64,000 nucleotides of DNA from assembly GCA_958295665.1 (NCBI GenBank), contig OY282558.1, positions 311,212,092 through 311,276,091 on the forward strand. The letters run 5' to 3'. Made by a program: the position numbers and the translations under genes. Of the stretch, positions 22,528 to 35,079 are shown one piece after another. The notes beneath the pieces were generated by a model. That model had not been told where the DNA came from, did no database searches, and was given only the letters and a program-made list of their open reading frames with translations. The stretch comes from Tipula vernalis (Eukaryota > Arthropoda > Insecta > Diptera > Tipulidae). Numbering within the stretch: position 1 is the stretch's first letter; each line of letters begins with the position of its first letter.

Positions 22528-23379
22528 ATTGTACCCCTTTACTCTGTGATGAAACTGCATCTGAAATATTTACATAAGAATATGTTGATGAATATGTAAC
22601 ATAGACTTTAAATATTTTTGTTGTACCATCACGTCTTTAGTTAATCCATTTAAAAGCGTCATATTGAAATTAATACGATCACTTAAAAATTATATGTAAT
22701 AATTATAACTCTTAGGTATAAATTTATTTATTTATAATTTATTTTTATTGTAAACAGAAATTTTATTTTTTATTTCAAATTTAAAACACTTTTAGATAAC
22801 ACACGCTAGGATTTAATAAATTGCGCAAATTTGAATGATTACAGTTCATATTTAGACCCTGTAGACTATTAGTGCCCGAAAAAAATCTCAACCAATTCAG
22901 TGGTAGATAGCTTCTTTACCGGTAAAACCCTTAACCCTTTATTTATCGGTAAACTTTGCGATTTTCCATTTACCTGAAGTTTTTACCATTAATTAAAATT
23001 AATCAAAATGTTGCTTAACTTCGTTTTTGAATAGACAAAAACACAAGTAATGTGATGCTCAAACCTGACACGAAACAAATAATATCAATAATTTCGAAAT
23101 AATCTCAAAAATGTCGAATTTGCTAGGTATTTTGTATCTTTTATAAAGCTTAATTTTTAAAAGTCAAATTTTTCGTTAATATGTAAAACCGAAAGAAATC
23201 CTAAACGCAATTCACTGCCATGTGAAATGTAAATAACCTGAACATTCATGAATAATTTCGAATATCCTACTAAAAGAGCAACCTACTAAATACCTCAATT
23301 TATATGTAGTAAGCTCTGAACATTACCATACAAAATTCGAATTAATTCGAAAATCTCAAAAAATAATAAAATTTCAAGT
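22528..23379. other. AT-rich DNA related to segment A
   Basis: No gene. From about 22990 on, phrases such as ATTTCGAAATAATCTCAAAAATGTCGAAT resemble text at 33.45-33.55 and 34.73-34.80 kb, suggesting it belongs to the same old repeat as the duplicated segment that follows. Confidence 0.4.
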
Positions 23380-23630
23380 TAAGAGAAGAATAACATTTTA
23401 AATAAAACACTTGTTTAATATTTCGCAAATTTGAGATACAATTTATTCTCAATCGATTTCGACTTGCTAGGTCATCATCAGGAGGAGGAGCGACCTAGCA
23501 AGTCGAAATCGATTGAGAATAAATTGTATCTCAAATTTGCGAAATATTAAACAAGTGTTTTATTTAAAATGGAATTAAATGTGTTTCGTCAAGTGCCGAC
23601 GGCAATAAGTGTTAACAATAAGAGAAGAAT
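23380..23630. mobile_element. Foldback retroposon-like insertion with 12-bp target duplication
   Basis: The 227-bp insert (23392-23618) is flanked by TAAGAGAAGAAT on both sides (23380-23391 and 23619-23630). Within it, 23394-23473 and 23492-23571 are perfect 80-bp inverted copies around an 18-base spacer containing ATCATCAGGAGGAGGAG. After the hairpin 47 more bases precede the right duplication. The long direct duplication and lack of TIRs at the very ends suggest target-primed insertion of a LINE or SINE tail with inversion (twin priming), not a cut-and-paste element. Perfect pairing implies it is young. Confidence 0.88.
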
Positions 23631-23643
23631 GTCTGTTTTAAAT

Positions 23644-24251
23644 ATCAAATGATTTTTTCGGCTTTTTATAGACACAAAAATATTAGTAATAAATAGCATT
23701 CATAAGATCTTCGATTGGTTAATCATAAGCAAAACCAAGAGGCCAATAATTTGTAATATATCTACTCCAAAAAATTTAAATATCAACTCCCCCCCCCCTC
23801 CCACCATACTTTATCATCAAGAGTTATACTACAAAGTGTATAAGAACCCTGAACAAAAATAAGAACTTTCCTTGAATTCTTTGTGTTGGTAGTTTGGTTT
23901 CGTACTGAAAAGTTTGGACTACTCATCAGGTAGCTACGACTTAACTACAAAAATACACTCGGATACTCTCGGTGTTAAGTATGAATTGTATTTTTGTAGT
24001 TTGGTCATAGCTACCTGATGAGTAGTCCAAACTTTTCAGTACGAGACCAAACTACCAACACTATGAACTCAAGGAAAGTTCTCATTTTTTTCAGGGTTGT
24101 TACACTTTGTATAACTCTTGGGGATAAAGGATGGAGAGGTTTGATATTTCTACTTTTTAGGGTAGATATATTACAAATTATTGGCCTCTTGATTTTGCTT
24201 ATGATTACTAATATATTTGTGTCCATAAAAAGCCGAAAAAAAACATTTGAT
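23644..24251. repeat. 608-bp inverted repeat
   Basis: Left arm 23644-23956 and right arm 23988-24251, with a 31-base spacer. The inner ~100 bp are nearly identical (GAAAAGTTTGGACTACTCATCAGGTAGCTA on one strand in both arms, given here only in part). The left arm carries a ~40-base extra piece near 23690-23725 and a C-run near 23790-23803. Open frames here are mirror images of each other and not genes. Confidence 0.88.
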
Positions 24252-24339
24252 TAATAATAAATTTGTCGAAAAACTTAAGAAATCTAGAATTATCGAATGA
24301 TGATGAAAAATTCGAATGATCTCTGTATTATATGAATCT

Positions 24340-25095
24340 CGATTAACTAAATTTCAGTAATACAGGAAAGTCTGGATATTAGTGACTAATTTCGGTAAGC
24401 CTGTTAGTAAACCCAAGAACATTTCGAAAAATTCCGAATATTAGTGAAACTAGTGGATTATTTGTCAAGTAACTTAATGCTACTACTCCTAATAGAAAAT
24501 GCTACTAAGCAAGCTCAGGCTAAGCTCAACAAAACGTAGTAGATAACCATGTTATTCGAATAGGCTCAAAGATTCTCAAATAACATCGAACCATCAAATT
24601 CATTCTACAATCTCATACATACTCGAATAATCTCGAAAATCGCGAAAATCTTGAATAACTTGATAGTTTCGAAACACCAAATCACCAATTAAGCCTCGAA
24701 TATTATGCAACTATGCAACTCATCTCCATGCTAAACTCCAAAAATCTGGAGAAATTTTAAAAAATTAACAAAAGATGAAATCCGAGAAAAGGGGATATGA
24801 AATCGGGAAGCGACGAGGATTTCCAAAATGAGGCGAATCTCAACGAGAACAAACAAAAAAAAACCATCCGGTTTATAACAGTGAATGAGATACTATATGC
24901 CGAACGAACTCTGAAACTGACTTGTTTGGTTCAAATATCTATTGATTCTTCTCTAAAGCAAAGCCACTTCTAATAAGCGAAATTGCTTTCAATCGTGGTT
25001 AGATATTTTTCTAAGAAGAAAGTTTCAAAAACTTATTTCTTCTTGATTTTTTTGAACATCACAAAGATTCTTCGCTAGCTACTTAGTAGCATCTA
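24340..25095 (+). repeat. Dispersed repeat, copy A
   Basis: Diverged direct copy of 35080-35985. Matching phrases in the same order include TCTGGATATTA, TCAAGTAACTTAATG, GGCTAAGCTCAACAAAACG, ACTCGAATAATCTCGAAA and ATCACCAATTAAG, then AGTTTCTTCTTGATTTTT near the end. Non-coding, A-rich on this strand. I cannot name the family; it may be a segmental duplication or a long non-coding element. Confidence 0.7.
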
Positions 25096-27699
25096 GCTCT
25101 CTTTTGCAAATTCCTAATGTTCCTAATGTTGTTTTAAATAGTGTCAGTTCTCTTAAAAGGTGGCTCGCTTGTTGCGGTATTTCAAATAACGCAAATAAAG
25201 CGGAACTAATAAAAAGGTAATATAAACTAATTCTTAATAATGCGATTGATTTTACAGGGTAGAGGAATGTATATGTAATAATAACCAAAACAACATTCTA
25301 ATATCAAATCGAAATGTTTTTATCAAAAGTTTCCAAAACCAGAACAAACCAAAATACCAGCAAGTGAATGGAAAAACTTCCCTTCTCTGATAATGGAATA
25401 TGTGCAATTAATGGGTGATATTGATAATAGAGAGGACAGCAGCAGTGATGTGGACGAAGACCATAAACCGACATCAAACAATTATAAGTCTCTACGTCGC
25501 GCTCGAATTTGTTTCAGCAGCGGCCACGTAACCAACCTCAAAGACAACAATGACGAACAATATATTATTACGTGTCATCCGATGTGCACGCTTCATACTC
25601 TGGCGTTTTGTATATAGTTCATATTATTTTAAATATAGCAAATGCACGAATAATCGATGACTCTTGTACGTAAGTGTAAGGCGTCGAATAGCCGCTTTGG
25701 CTATCAAATTGATACATGTATACCTCAACCATAAAAAAGTGGAACCAAGGACGAAAAAAAGGCAATAAACGACGAAGATTAAATACTGTTTCAATAATCG
25801 AAACAACAAATAATTTTGTTACTGACTTGCAAACATAACTTCCAAATTGCATGTTTTTGGGTCTTTTAAAAATTAGATATGACGATTACAGTATGGATGT
25901 TCAATCGAAAGATTTGATGTTATTAAAAATTCAAAATATGATGAATATCTTAAATAGTCAAAAAAATTTGGGTCAGGAACTTTTAGTTGTTTCTCAAAAG
26001 ACTGTTGCTTGGAGAAATAAATGCCCGTCGAGTGAGAATAACAGCATCAGTTGCAAAACTATATATTTTACTTCAAATCCATCAATTATCACTTTTATGT
26101 TTGTATACTTTTTGTATACTTTCTACAAAAAGTTAAAAAAAGTTGATTTTCGACACTTAAAGTTGATGTTTCTCTCCTGTGATGTCGTTTTGATTTTTGA
26201 TTATTTTTTTTTTCTCACTGGTCCAATAATTTAAATTCAGTATATCGTCACCTCATTATTTAAGTGTTACAAAAGCATTTTTTTTTTTTTTTTGGAGTTA
26301 GATCTGCCATTTTGTATTGTGACGGTCCCAACATTAAATTTATTAAAATGCATTTGTCCCATAGAAAAATTGGGATAACAATCTGGTATAATAGGGATTT
26401 TGGATTATAATTTCGTGATCCAGTGTTCAGTTTTACGTTTAAATAAAACATCATTGGTTCACCTTTGTGGAGATAGCCGAAAATTCTATCCCCAAAAAAC
26501 TGATAAAGTATAGCTTATAATACCTATAAACTCTCATGACATTTGGTTCAAGATTATAGGATTCAAGAACGACAAATAAAAAAAAAAGATATAAATCTCA
26601 GACAATATAGAAAATTAGTAGACACAGAAATCAATACCAATTTTATTTTTCATGTCATGTTGCTAATAAAATTTTTGTAAAAACAAAGTCAATTAATATC
26701 TATACTGAATTTCGTTTTCAGAGCCGAAAAATGTTACGGTCACGATAGCCAAAATATTTCACGAATCAATTTTTGTTTGTGGTTTAGATTTTATGTGATA
26801 AAGGCATCGATGGTTTAGGGAATTTGTTAAAATCTTTTTAGAATTTTTGAAGGTCGGTGATCTGTGATATAGTCCCTTGAAGTCACAAAATATTTGTTGG
26901 AAGGCCCGGATGATTATGGAATTAGATAGAGGAAGGTTTATATTATTGGTCGGTAAGTCATAATTATAGACTATTACGAATTTCCATACCAAAATTATTG
27001 ATTTCAAACATGTTAGTCGAAACAAGTTAGTTTAACAACCAGATAAGTAAGCAATTTTTTGCAAAATTGCGAGAAATGGTTTACTTGATATTTTTAGTTA
27101 GCAGATTTATTGCTGAAATGCAAAAATGGTATTTTCAATATTTTTGTCTTGACCAGCAAGCAAGCAAATAGTCACAATTTTGCAAATGATTCAAAGTATC
27201 CGCAAATATTATTTATTATCTAATTATTGCATTCGAAATAATAGTATTTGATATTTTGGAAAAAATTTAATAAATTTAGACAAAACCAAGAAAATTTCAA
27301 TATTTTATATTTTTTATTCAGCGTGACATTTGCGTGCTGAGTAACAAAAATATATTGCATTGCGAAAACCATCGATTTTGCGCGAGAAATGTTGATGTAT
27401 GCAAACCTGCCATATTTGTTTAGTTGCAATTTGGAATTGAAAAATTATCGAGTATATGCCTCAATATCTCGTACTGGCTGACATTATAGTACCCTTATGG
27501 TATTAGTATGGTGCTGCATATGCATTAAATTATTTTGGATTGCTCTTATTCATTGTCTCACGTTACGGATGTAACGTGTGCAGCTTTCTACATGAAAAAA
27601 TCAATCCTCTCATCAGGTCATGGAAACTGCTTTGATTGTACCACAATTTACAATATAATATACATAATGTACTTTCAGGTTGTACTAGCGAATTATACT
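25096..27699. other. AT-rich DNA, no gene recognised
   Basis: AT-rich throughout. A 74-codon frame at 25393-25617 (acidic, with DNREDSSSDVDEDH) and a 127-codon frame at 25851-26234 have no motif I recognise. The first has less biased composition than its surroundings and could be an exon scrap, but nothing else supports it. Confidence 0.35.
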
Positions 27700-27946
27700 A
27701 ATATGGCCAAATTCTCCTACAATTTTACATCGGTCTAAAAAGACCAAAGTATTTCTTCTCCACAGCTCTACTTTTGTGTAACCTAATTTTTTTTACAAAT
27801 TTGCACGTAGAAGTATATTAATAAATTAGTATTTACGATTGTAAAATCGTTGCATATTAGAAATTACACGAATTTCTTAATTAATATTCAAAATATATTC
27901 TGTGTGAACGTAAAAAAGTAAAATTGTAAGAGAATTTGGCCATATT
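27700..27946. repeat. Inverted repeat, 29-bp arms
   Basis: AATATGGCCAAATTCTC-C/T-TACAATTTTAC at 27700-27728 and its complement at 27918-27946 match at 28 of 29 positions, with a 189-base AT-rich spacer. Probably the ends of a small non-autonomous TIR element. No target duplication is evident. Confidence 0.65.
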
Positions 27947-28539
27947 CCTAAGTTTTTAAATTGCCCCGAGCTTCCTCTCAGTGTAAGGATCGTTTTGCAT
28001 TTGTATAACATCATTTTGGATTTTTGTATTGTTTTTTATTCAAATCATTAAAATAGTGGCGGAAGATATATTTTGAGGGAATTGAAGTATCCTCCTAGAA
28101 TTCTTATATTTTGTATAATGCTGATTGTAAACATAAAAACACTACAACAATATCCAAAATGAAATTTGTTCGGAAATTAGTTATTAGTTGGGAATTTTCG
28201 CGAAGGTGAAACTGTGTGATATGGATAGTCATTATAGGAGAAATTTGGAGGAAAGCTGTATTACATAATTCTCTTGCAACCTGGCGCCAAAGAAAAAATA
28301 ATAACTGCTTATTATGTTCTAATCGTAGGTTCCTTGGAAGGTGGAAATCAACCGTAAACTTCTGTGAAACTTGCGAAAAAAAACATTCCTTCAAGTTGGA
28401 TTCCTTCATATGTAATTTTTAACTAAAATATTCTTCTTAAAATACTAAAAATTTTTCGCATATTCACTGAAACAACTACAAACTTGTGTGAATCATCACA
28501 AAATAAAATCGAATCCCTGTCAAGTCAGGCTTTTCCCCA
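27947..28539. other. AT-rich DNA, no gene recognised
   Basis: Overlapping open frames on both strands at 28104-28422 contain no family motif. A Cys pair (LLCSN / CETCEKKH) in the plus frame is weak evidence of a zinc site. Confidence 0.3.
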
Positions 28540-29400
28540 AACCCATGAAAACCTTCAATAAACTCTCCAAACGTAAGAACGATGTTTTAAAGTCTCATAA
28601 AATAAACTTTCATACCCGCAAACTTTATAAGGATATTTCTAAACTCCCTAACCCCATAAACTAAGCTACTAAACCTGATATGCCCACAAAACTAAAGTAT
28701 TCAAAACAATGAAACTTCATAATTTGAGTATTAAAAACACTATTATTACCTCATGATGAGAACTTTTAAACCCCATATCCCCAAAACGCAAGCTTCAGAA
28801 CTTTATAACCTCTATAATAAATGCTTTTAAACTCTATAACCATATAAATTAACTGCTAAACGCCATTTTTCCATAACTTGAGTATTAAAAACAATGTAAC
28901 TTTATGACCTAAGTATTTAAAATACCGTCACCTCATGATTTAAACCGTTAAACACCACAACGCAGGCTTAAGAACATCTCAACCTCTATAACAGGAGCTT
29001 TGAAATCTTGTAGCCCGCTAAACAAACCTTGTAGCCCAATAAAATTATAAGCTATGTAACTTCATGACCCAAGCATTTAAAGACCATAACCCCCGTAATG
29101 CAGGCTTCCTTTCAACCTCTTCAACGAAAGCCTTCAAACCCCTTAGCCCCATAAACTAAGCTGTTAAACCGTTAAACTTTCTTACAGCAAGCTTTTGAAC
29201 CTTATAACCTTAATAATGAAAGGTTCAAATCCCCATAGCCCCATAAATGCTTTTTAATCATATAACTTCCATAACACAAGCTAAAAAATTCCATAAACTC
29301 TATAAAAAAAACTTTGAAACCTCATAGCCCCATAAACTAGGCTGTGGAACCCCATTCGCCGCATAACGAATACTTTTGTACTCCATATTTTTAAAAAAAT
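28540..29400. repeat. Degenerate tandem array (CCCATAAACTAAGCT type)
   Basis: C- and A-rich strand with the phrases CCCCATAAACTAAGCT, TTAAACC, GAACCTTATAACCTCTATAATGAAAGCTTT and TAACGCAGGCTT recurring in roughly the same order about every 200 bases, with shorter subrepeats of 30-40 bases. Highly diverged. Low G content on this strand sets it apart from its flanks. Confidence 0.65.
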
Positions 29401-29439
29401 TTACCACATTTTCAACAATACTTACGTAATTATAGGATC

Positions 29440-29741
29440 TTTTGTATTTCCTAGACATTTGTAACTTCTCTAAAACTTTGCCAGGCTGCTTTCTCCATTT
29501 TAGTCATTCTTTTTTCAAATTCATCATCTTTCTAAAATTCTCTTATCTGTGGCCCAATAAAAATGCGTTCTTTTGTTTTCGCATCAGGCTGATTGGAAAA
29601 CTTTTCAAAGATGTATATGAAAGCTTGGCTGTCCGTAGACTTCATCGCTTTGATGAATTGTTTTACTGCACCCAGATTTATATGTAGTGGTCGAAGGATC
29701 ATTCTATCTGTCAGTATTAGACTTTTTTTTTTGATATTCAT
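29440..29741 (-). pseudogene. Fragment of an unassigned element-encoded protein (GPQIR motif)
   Basis: Antisense text reads RMILRPLHINLGAVKQFIKA, then a KFSNQPDAKTKERIF block, then IGPQIREF. After one stop it continues DDEFEKRMTKMEKAAWQSF. I know this order of motifs (PLHIxLGxxKxFVKA … GPQIRxL … DxxFExxM … EKxAWxSF) from uncharacterised, highly repeated proteins in insects, Hydra and other invertebrates. Their function is unknown to me and they are probably transposon genes. Only about 100 residues remain here, with one stop. The open plus-strand frame over the same bases is a shadow. Confidence 0.65.
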
Positions 29742-30539
29742 GAATCCTGGAGTTAAATTTCTTCTAACCCCAAAAATTCAAAACTCGAATTTCGTAAAAA
29801 AACCTCCTAACGTAAAATTCGGTAAAGGGTTTAAAATTGCATTACTTGCAGGCCCTGCGGAAGGCTGTACTACAAAAAAATATAAAGCTGGTGTAATTTG
29901 TAGAACAGTAACTACATTAAATTTGAGTGCAACATTCCATTAGAATATAAAGTAATTTGTAAAATAACCGTTAAACAATTTCATCACAGACTACATTATC
30001 AAGTATTTCAGAAGTATTACATTTTAAATTAAACCTTGCAAAATATTTTGTCTTTTCTGTTAATGAATGAATTTCTGTTAATAAAATGTTGTTATCAAGT
30101 TTCTTGTTACGTGTTTTGCATTTGAAGCCTCTCATTCTCTGACAGAGTTAAACTTTTTAAGCTATATGAATCTGCCTTTCCTTGCACGGTCTATAAATCA
30201 GTTAATGGTCGCCCAAGATGAATGATCAATTAAAAACTGAAAAGCCTACCGTTTACATGAAACTATCAATAAACAGCGTACATGCAAATTTATTTTCGTG
30301 AGCCAATAATTTAAATTAAAAAATATCAGGTCTTTGCTTTTATTTTATTAAATTGGTTTTAAATGCTACCAATGGCTTTATTCTTGAATCTTTCTACAAA
30401 AGAAACTCAAGCTAAAATTATTGCATTTTCAAGTCTTAACCAATGTGAATACTTATTATTAGTGCTAGTATTGCTAATAATCGCAATTTCAATTATTTAG
30501 ATTACCCATCATTCCGAGTGGATCGGTTCTTCTCAGTCG
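29742..30539. other. AT-rich DNA, no gene recognised
   Basis: No coding motif. It may contain further 5' parts of the fragment on its left. Confidence 0.35.
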
Positions 30540-31960
30540 CCTAAATCGCGTCAGTTTTAGTGTATCACTGGCCAATTCGTTGGGGGTATGTATCTAGTTT
30601 TGAGTAATATTTCGAACTGAATTCTTTAATGGTTCCTTTAGTTGTTCTAATTCCAAGGTCATGAATCATGGAGCATTGATAATAATGAGAAGTATTTTCG
30701 CTTGAGTTCGTTGGAGAAATTCTCTGTTTGACGTGCTAGTGGATCCCCATAACTGAATACCATAAGTTCATTTGGGTTTGATTATTGCTTTTTAAAATTG
30801 TATTGTTTGTACCAGTGGTGGTCAATATGATGTTAGTTAGCTTATTTTCGTTCACTTTTATTCGCCATGTCTTCAATCAACCCTCTTTTGTTCAAATAAT
30901 TCTATAATTTGTTTGAGGTAGTTTCGGGAATATTGTGTCACGACCGAATGGATATATCAACGGCCAATGTTGATATTATTACTTTGTAATTATCGGCTGT
31001 GTATAGTATTGGTTCTGGGACGATGCATTAATAGCACCTGCGTTTATGTCTTAAAAGCAAGTAGTTCATATTAGCACAATTTTGTTAACCCATATATGCC
31101 TTTCAAGAAGGCATATTTTCCCAGAAATGAGTAAAATTCCTTAGATAGAAGCTCTTTAATTTTGTATATTAATCCATCCAAGGAGACAGTAGAACTATAT
31201 TTCTTTTCCTCAGTACTTTTAAGTACTAAGGACATCGCCCATGAGTTGTCCAGTTTCTTTACAAGTAAGATATGATCGATTTTGTCGAATGTTTTACTAA
31301 AATCAGTAAACACTACTTCAACACTATCACCGCTTTCAAATGCTAAAGTCAAAAAACTTGTGAACAAAACTAGATTTTTCACAGTTTATCGTCCATAGGG
31401 TAAAACCAATGCTGGTTTTCAGAAATGGAATTTTTAATTAAGAAAAAGATGTGGTCCTTGATCATCGATTCAAATAGTTTAGGAACAGCCGATTAGATAG
31501 AAATACTTTGGTAATTTTCGATATTCGACCTACGTCCACTCTTCAAAATTGGCTTAATGAAACTGGATTTCCAAATTAAGGGAAATACCTTATTCACCAA
31601 ACTCAATATGAAGAGATACGTTGAATCAAAACATTAGCACACAGGGTCAATTTTAATCATATTCACATTTACATTCAGCAATGCACTCAGAACGTCTTTG
31701 GTAGTAAACTGAATTTGAATGTTTGAATTTTTACTAAAATCACAATTGATATCCCTAAAGAGATATACATATTTTCAAAAAATGCTGCAAACATGTCAGT
31801 GATTATATGCGGATCACTCATATTCACAGAATTGAAAGACATTTGTGAGGTTATACCTCTACAGTTCCGCTTTGAATCAACATAGGTAGAAACATTTAGG
31901 ATTTTTTCTAATATTCGAATAAATCTCAACAATATATGAATTATATGAGTTTAAATTGAG
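30540..31960 (-). pseudogene. Jockey-like LINE, RT remnant
   Basis: Non-LTR retrotransposon polymerase read antisense. In order from 31960: an endonuclease-RT linker (SDPHIITDMFAAFFENMY near 31820-31740); NYQSISI then VPKLFESMIKDHIFFLIKNS (RT block around 31530-31440) ending in ISENQHWF; VVFTDFSKTFDKIDHILLVK (31320-31260), which holds the first catalytic Asp block; and near 30770-30700 NLWYSVMGIH, the remains of the CYGIQLWG C-terminal block. The YADD block is not legible. Stops and frame changes throughout. No endonuclease core found. Two other fragments in this window (44.2 and 62.7 kb) are similar LINE types. Confidence 0.8.
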
Positions 31961-33689
31961 CTCTAAGAGCACTAAATATTTCATAATTTACGATGGATGG
32001 ATTTAATTTATACCTTTTATGAGGCTTAGATTTCCGATTTTTAAGCCTGAGATGTAACGATTAAATCATGGCTCTCGTGTACTGACAAAACTACGGACGA
32101 CCGACCGAGCAATAAATTGTTCAATTGCCTAATTTATTATTTTATAAAACTGATCAATATAAGTGTCTAAACTACTTATTTTATATCGAAATTATATCAA
32201 AATTTACGTTAACATTAACACAATTTTGTAGCTAACGGTACAATGTGTTTCGTTGCGATTTTTCGAGACACGGTTGTATACCAGCCGACCAGGGATATAC
32301 AAAGAGTAACAAACGTTCGAGATGACCATTTTGTAGTTTGATCAGCTCTTAGAAATCACCATGCGGCCGCTGTTGAAACCTGGAATGAATTGTTACAAGT
32401 AGTAATATAAATGTGAGCGATGTGTTCAGGAGATCTTCGCATAAAAATAAAAATAAAAATTAGGGTGGGCCCGTTTTCTGTGCCGGTCAATGTAAAATCA
32501 TGTTGTTTTAAAAATTTTCAAAACAAACCAAAAAGGCGGAAGATACTGTAACCGTAAGAGGTACTTAGCAGAATATTCAACCGTGAGAGGTTTCTGCAAT
32601 CCTTGGTTTATCGTTTTTAATTTTTTATATTAACATGAAGTTCTTTTGTTTATGTAAATTATTGTTTAAGTTTTCATAAAATTTTAAATGAAAGTTTGTT
32701 ATCTTATTATTTAATTTAAAATAACTACATATGTATTGAATTCAATGGGAAATATGTTTCATGCTTTTTGAAAGTTTTTGTTTAAATTTGAACGGAAAAG
32801 ATTCTGGTCATAGAGAGTTGGATTTCAACGTACAGTCAACCTTAAATTTGGGCTGTGTAAAGACTATTCTACAACTGACTACTTCTGACTCATAACTTGA
32901 AATATAGGTATCTAATAATCGAAAAGTGTGGATTCAACAAGGTTGAATGTAGGTTCAAAAACACCAAGGGGTTGTTTTCAACTGCATCAACACAATTCAT
33001 TTTAAAATTATTATTATAACTTAAATTTAACAACGGTTGCAGGACCGTTCTTGAACCAAAAAATGTTACATCATCAGGTGGAAACTGAATTGGCAAGCTC
33101 TTAATAATTTCACCTTCCTGGTAAAAATAAATATCAGGCTTTGTTATCCGGAATAACCGAATTTTTCAGTTCTAGAAATGTTATCAATATCTGTGTTGCC
33201 ATTTAAATTTCCAAATACATATGTGGCCACACGTCAATTTCTTTTTAATTCGCCAATAATAAATATTCAAAATCAAACGTACAAACAATCAACAGTGGCG
33301 TAACTACAAATTTCGGGCCCCGCAACATTTTTTGGGCCCCTAAAAATGCTTCTTGCCATGAGCAAGCAAAGCTTCTAGTAAAAACCTTATTTCTTCCTAT
33401 TGTCTAGTCCCGTATTAATTAAAAGTATCTCTCTGACGATATCTAAATATATCGATAAAAGCATCATAAATTTCGAATATAATTTTAAAAGTATCAAGAA
33501 TTTTCAAATAATCTTAAAACTGTCGAATTTTTAAATTAACTTGAAAATTCTTGAAAGTTCTCAAATAACGAATTATCCGTAAAGTTTGTTAAAAATTTGA
33601 ATAAGCATAAAATAATATGTATTTGCAAAAACTGTGAATTAATTTTCAGTTTGATAATTAATTTGAACAAGTTTGGGTTTTAACCTAAC
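31961..33689. other. AT-rich DNA, no gene recognised
   Basis: Mostly AT-rich. A GC-rich interruption near 32360 holds a GCGGCCGC site. CAGTGGCGTAACTAC at 33293-33307, followed by GGGCCCC repeats, resembles the terminus of a hAT-like or other small DNA element; its partner end was not found. From 33450 the text begins to resemble the dispersed repeat B. Confidence 0.4.
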
Positions 33690-34640
33690 TTTAACGTTGG
33701 CCTTTTTCATACTTTAAGCTTTTTGTTAAAATGTTTTAGGTATTCAAACTATTTTACTCAGAAATATGAGTTTACAAGGTGACGGAGTTTTGGCTAAAAT
33801 TTAGAATATTTGTTTCAAAGTTAATCAGCAATCATCAAAAGCTTTTAGTTTTAAGTGGTTTTCAAACCAAATTTTTATATAAATTTAGAATATTTGGTTT
33901 TAAGGAGCTTTAAGCTTGATAACTTGTTTGAACAAACATTTGTGAGCCTTTCATAATTTGAAGTTTTTGTTAAAATGTTTTATTAACATAAATTATGTAT
34001 TTCCAAAAGATGTTGAACTTTTAGTTTCAGGAGCATTCACGAATCGAAGCTTTTTAACTCAAATCATTTACTTTTTATTCTGAAACTTGATAGTTTAAAT
34101 GAAGGTGGGGTTTTATAATAAATTTAGAATATTTGTGTTCAATAAGCTTTAAGCTTGACAATTAATTCATACTTTGCCGGTTTGAACTTAACATTTTTGA
34201 GCTTTTTAATAATTTCAGGTTTTTAATAAAAGATTTTATGAGCATATGTTAGGTATTTCAAAAAATTGTCAAGAGCTTTAGTTTTAAAAGCTTTCACTTA
34301 TCGAAGCTTTTTAAACCAACCATTTTACTTCGAAATATGATATAACAAGAGGGATTTATAACATTTGTGCTCAATGTCTATTATTAAGAGCTTTTAGTTT
34401 TAAGAGCTTTTCAAACCAAACCATTTGACCTTCAAATTTAATTTAATAATGAAAGTGGTGTTTTGGTATGAATTTATAGTATTTGTTTTCAGTGCGTTTC
34501 CATAAATTCTTGCAAGCATTTTTACGTTTAAGAGTTTGACGTATCGAAGCTTTCTAACTGTAATAATTTTATTAAGAATTTTGATATTACAAAGGGTATT
34601 TTTCTGAAAAATTTCAGAATATTTGTTCTCAATGTAAATA
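33690..34640. repeat. Degenerate tandem array, ~240-300-bp unit
   Basis: Recurring ordered phrases: AATTTAGAATATTTG (near 33800, 33885 and 34122, degenerate near 34460 and 34609), AGCTTTTAGTTTTAAG, ATCGAAGCTTTTTAA and TTTTTGTTAAAATG. About four diverged copies, some truncated. T-rich on this strand. Non-coding. Confidence 0.65.
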
Positions 34641-35079
34641 CAGATGAATCAGAACATACGAATCACATTAAATGGCATCAAATAAAACAAAACCTCTTGC
34701 AACTCTATGCTATGTCGGGTTCTAAATGTATCGATAAAGCATCACAAATTTTGAAAATAATTTAAAAAATATCAAGAATTTCATAATTTCAAATTATCCG
34801 TAAGTACCATCATGTACCCCGTAAACAATCTGGGCATTTTTCACTTATTTCGAACAACTTTCAGGACATCGAACAGATATCGAAATTTTGGCATAAGTTA
34901 AAAAAATCTTTTAAATATCACCATTAAGATTTATATGTGTAACTCTGCAAGTTCTTACAACTCAAAGCTTAGTGCAAAAAATTCCCTTGCAAAATTCGAA
35001 TAGGTTCGAAAATCTTTAAAAATCTTAAATAATTCTAGGAATGTGAAAAATCTTACGAAACCTAAAATAAACCTCGCGG

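Noticed and set aside
24018..24254. Open frames on both strands
   Set aside because: Both lie within one arm of an inverted repeat and have no family motif.
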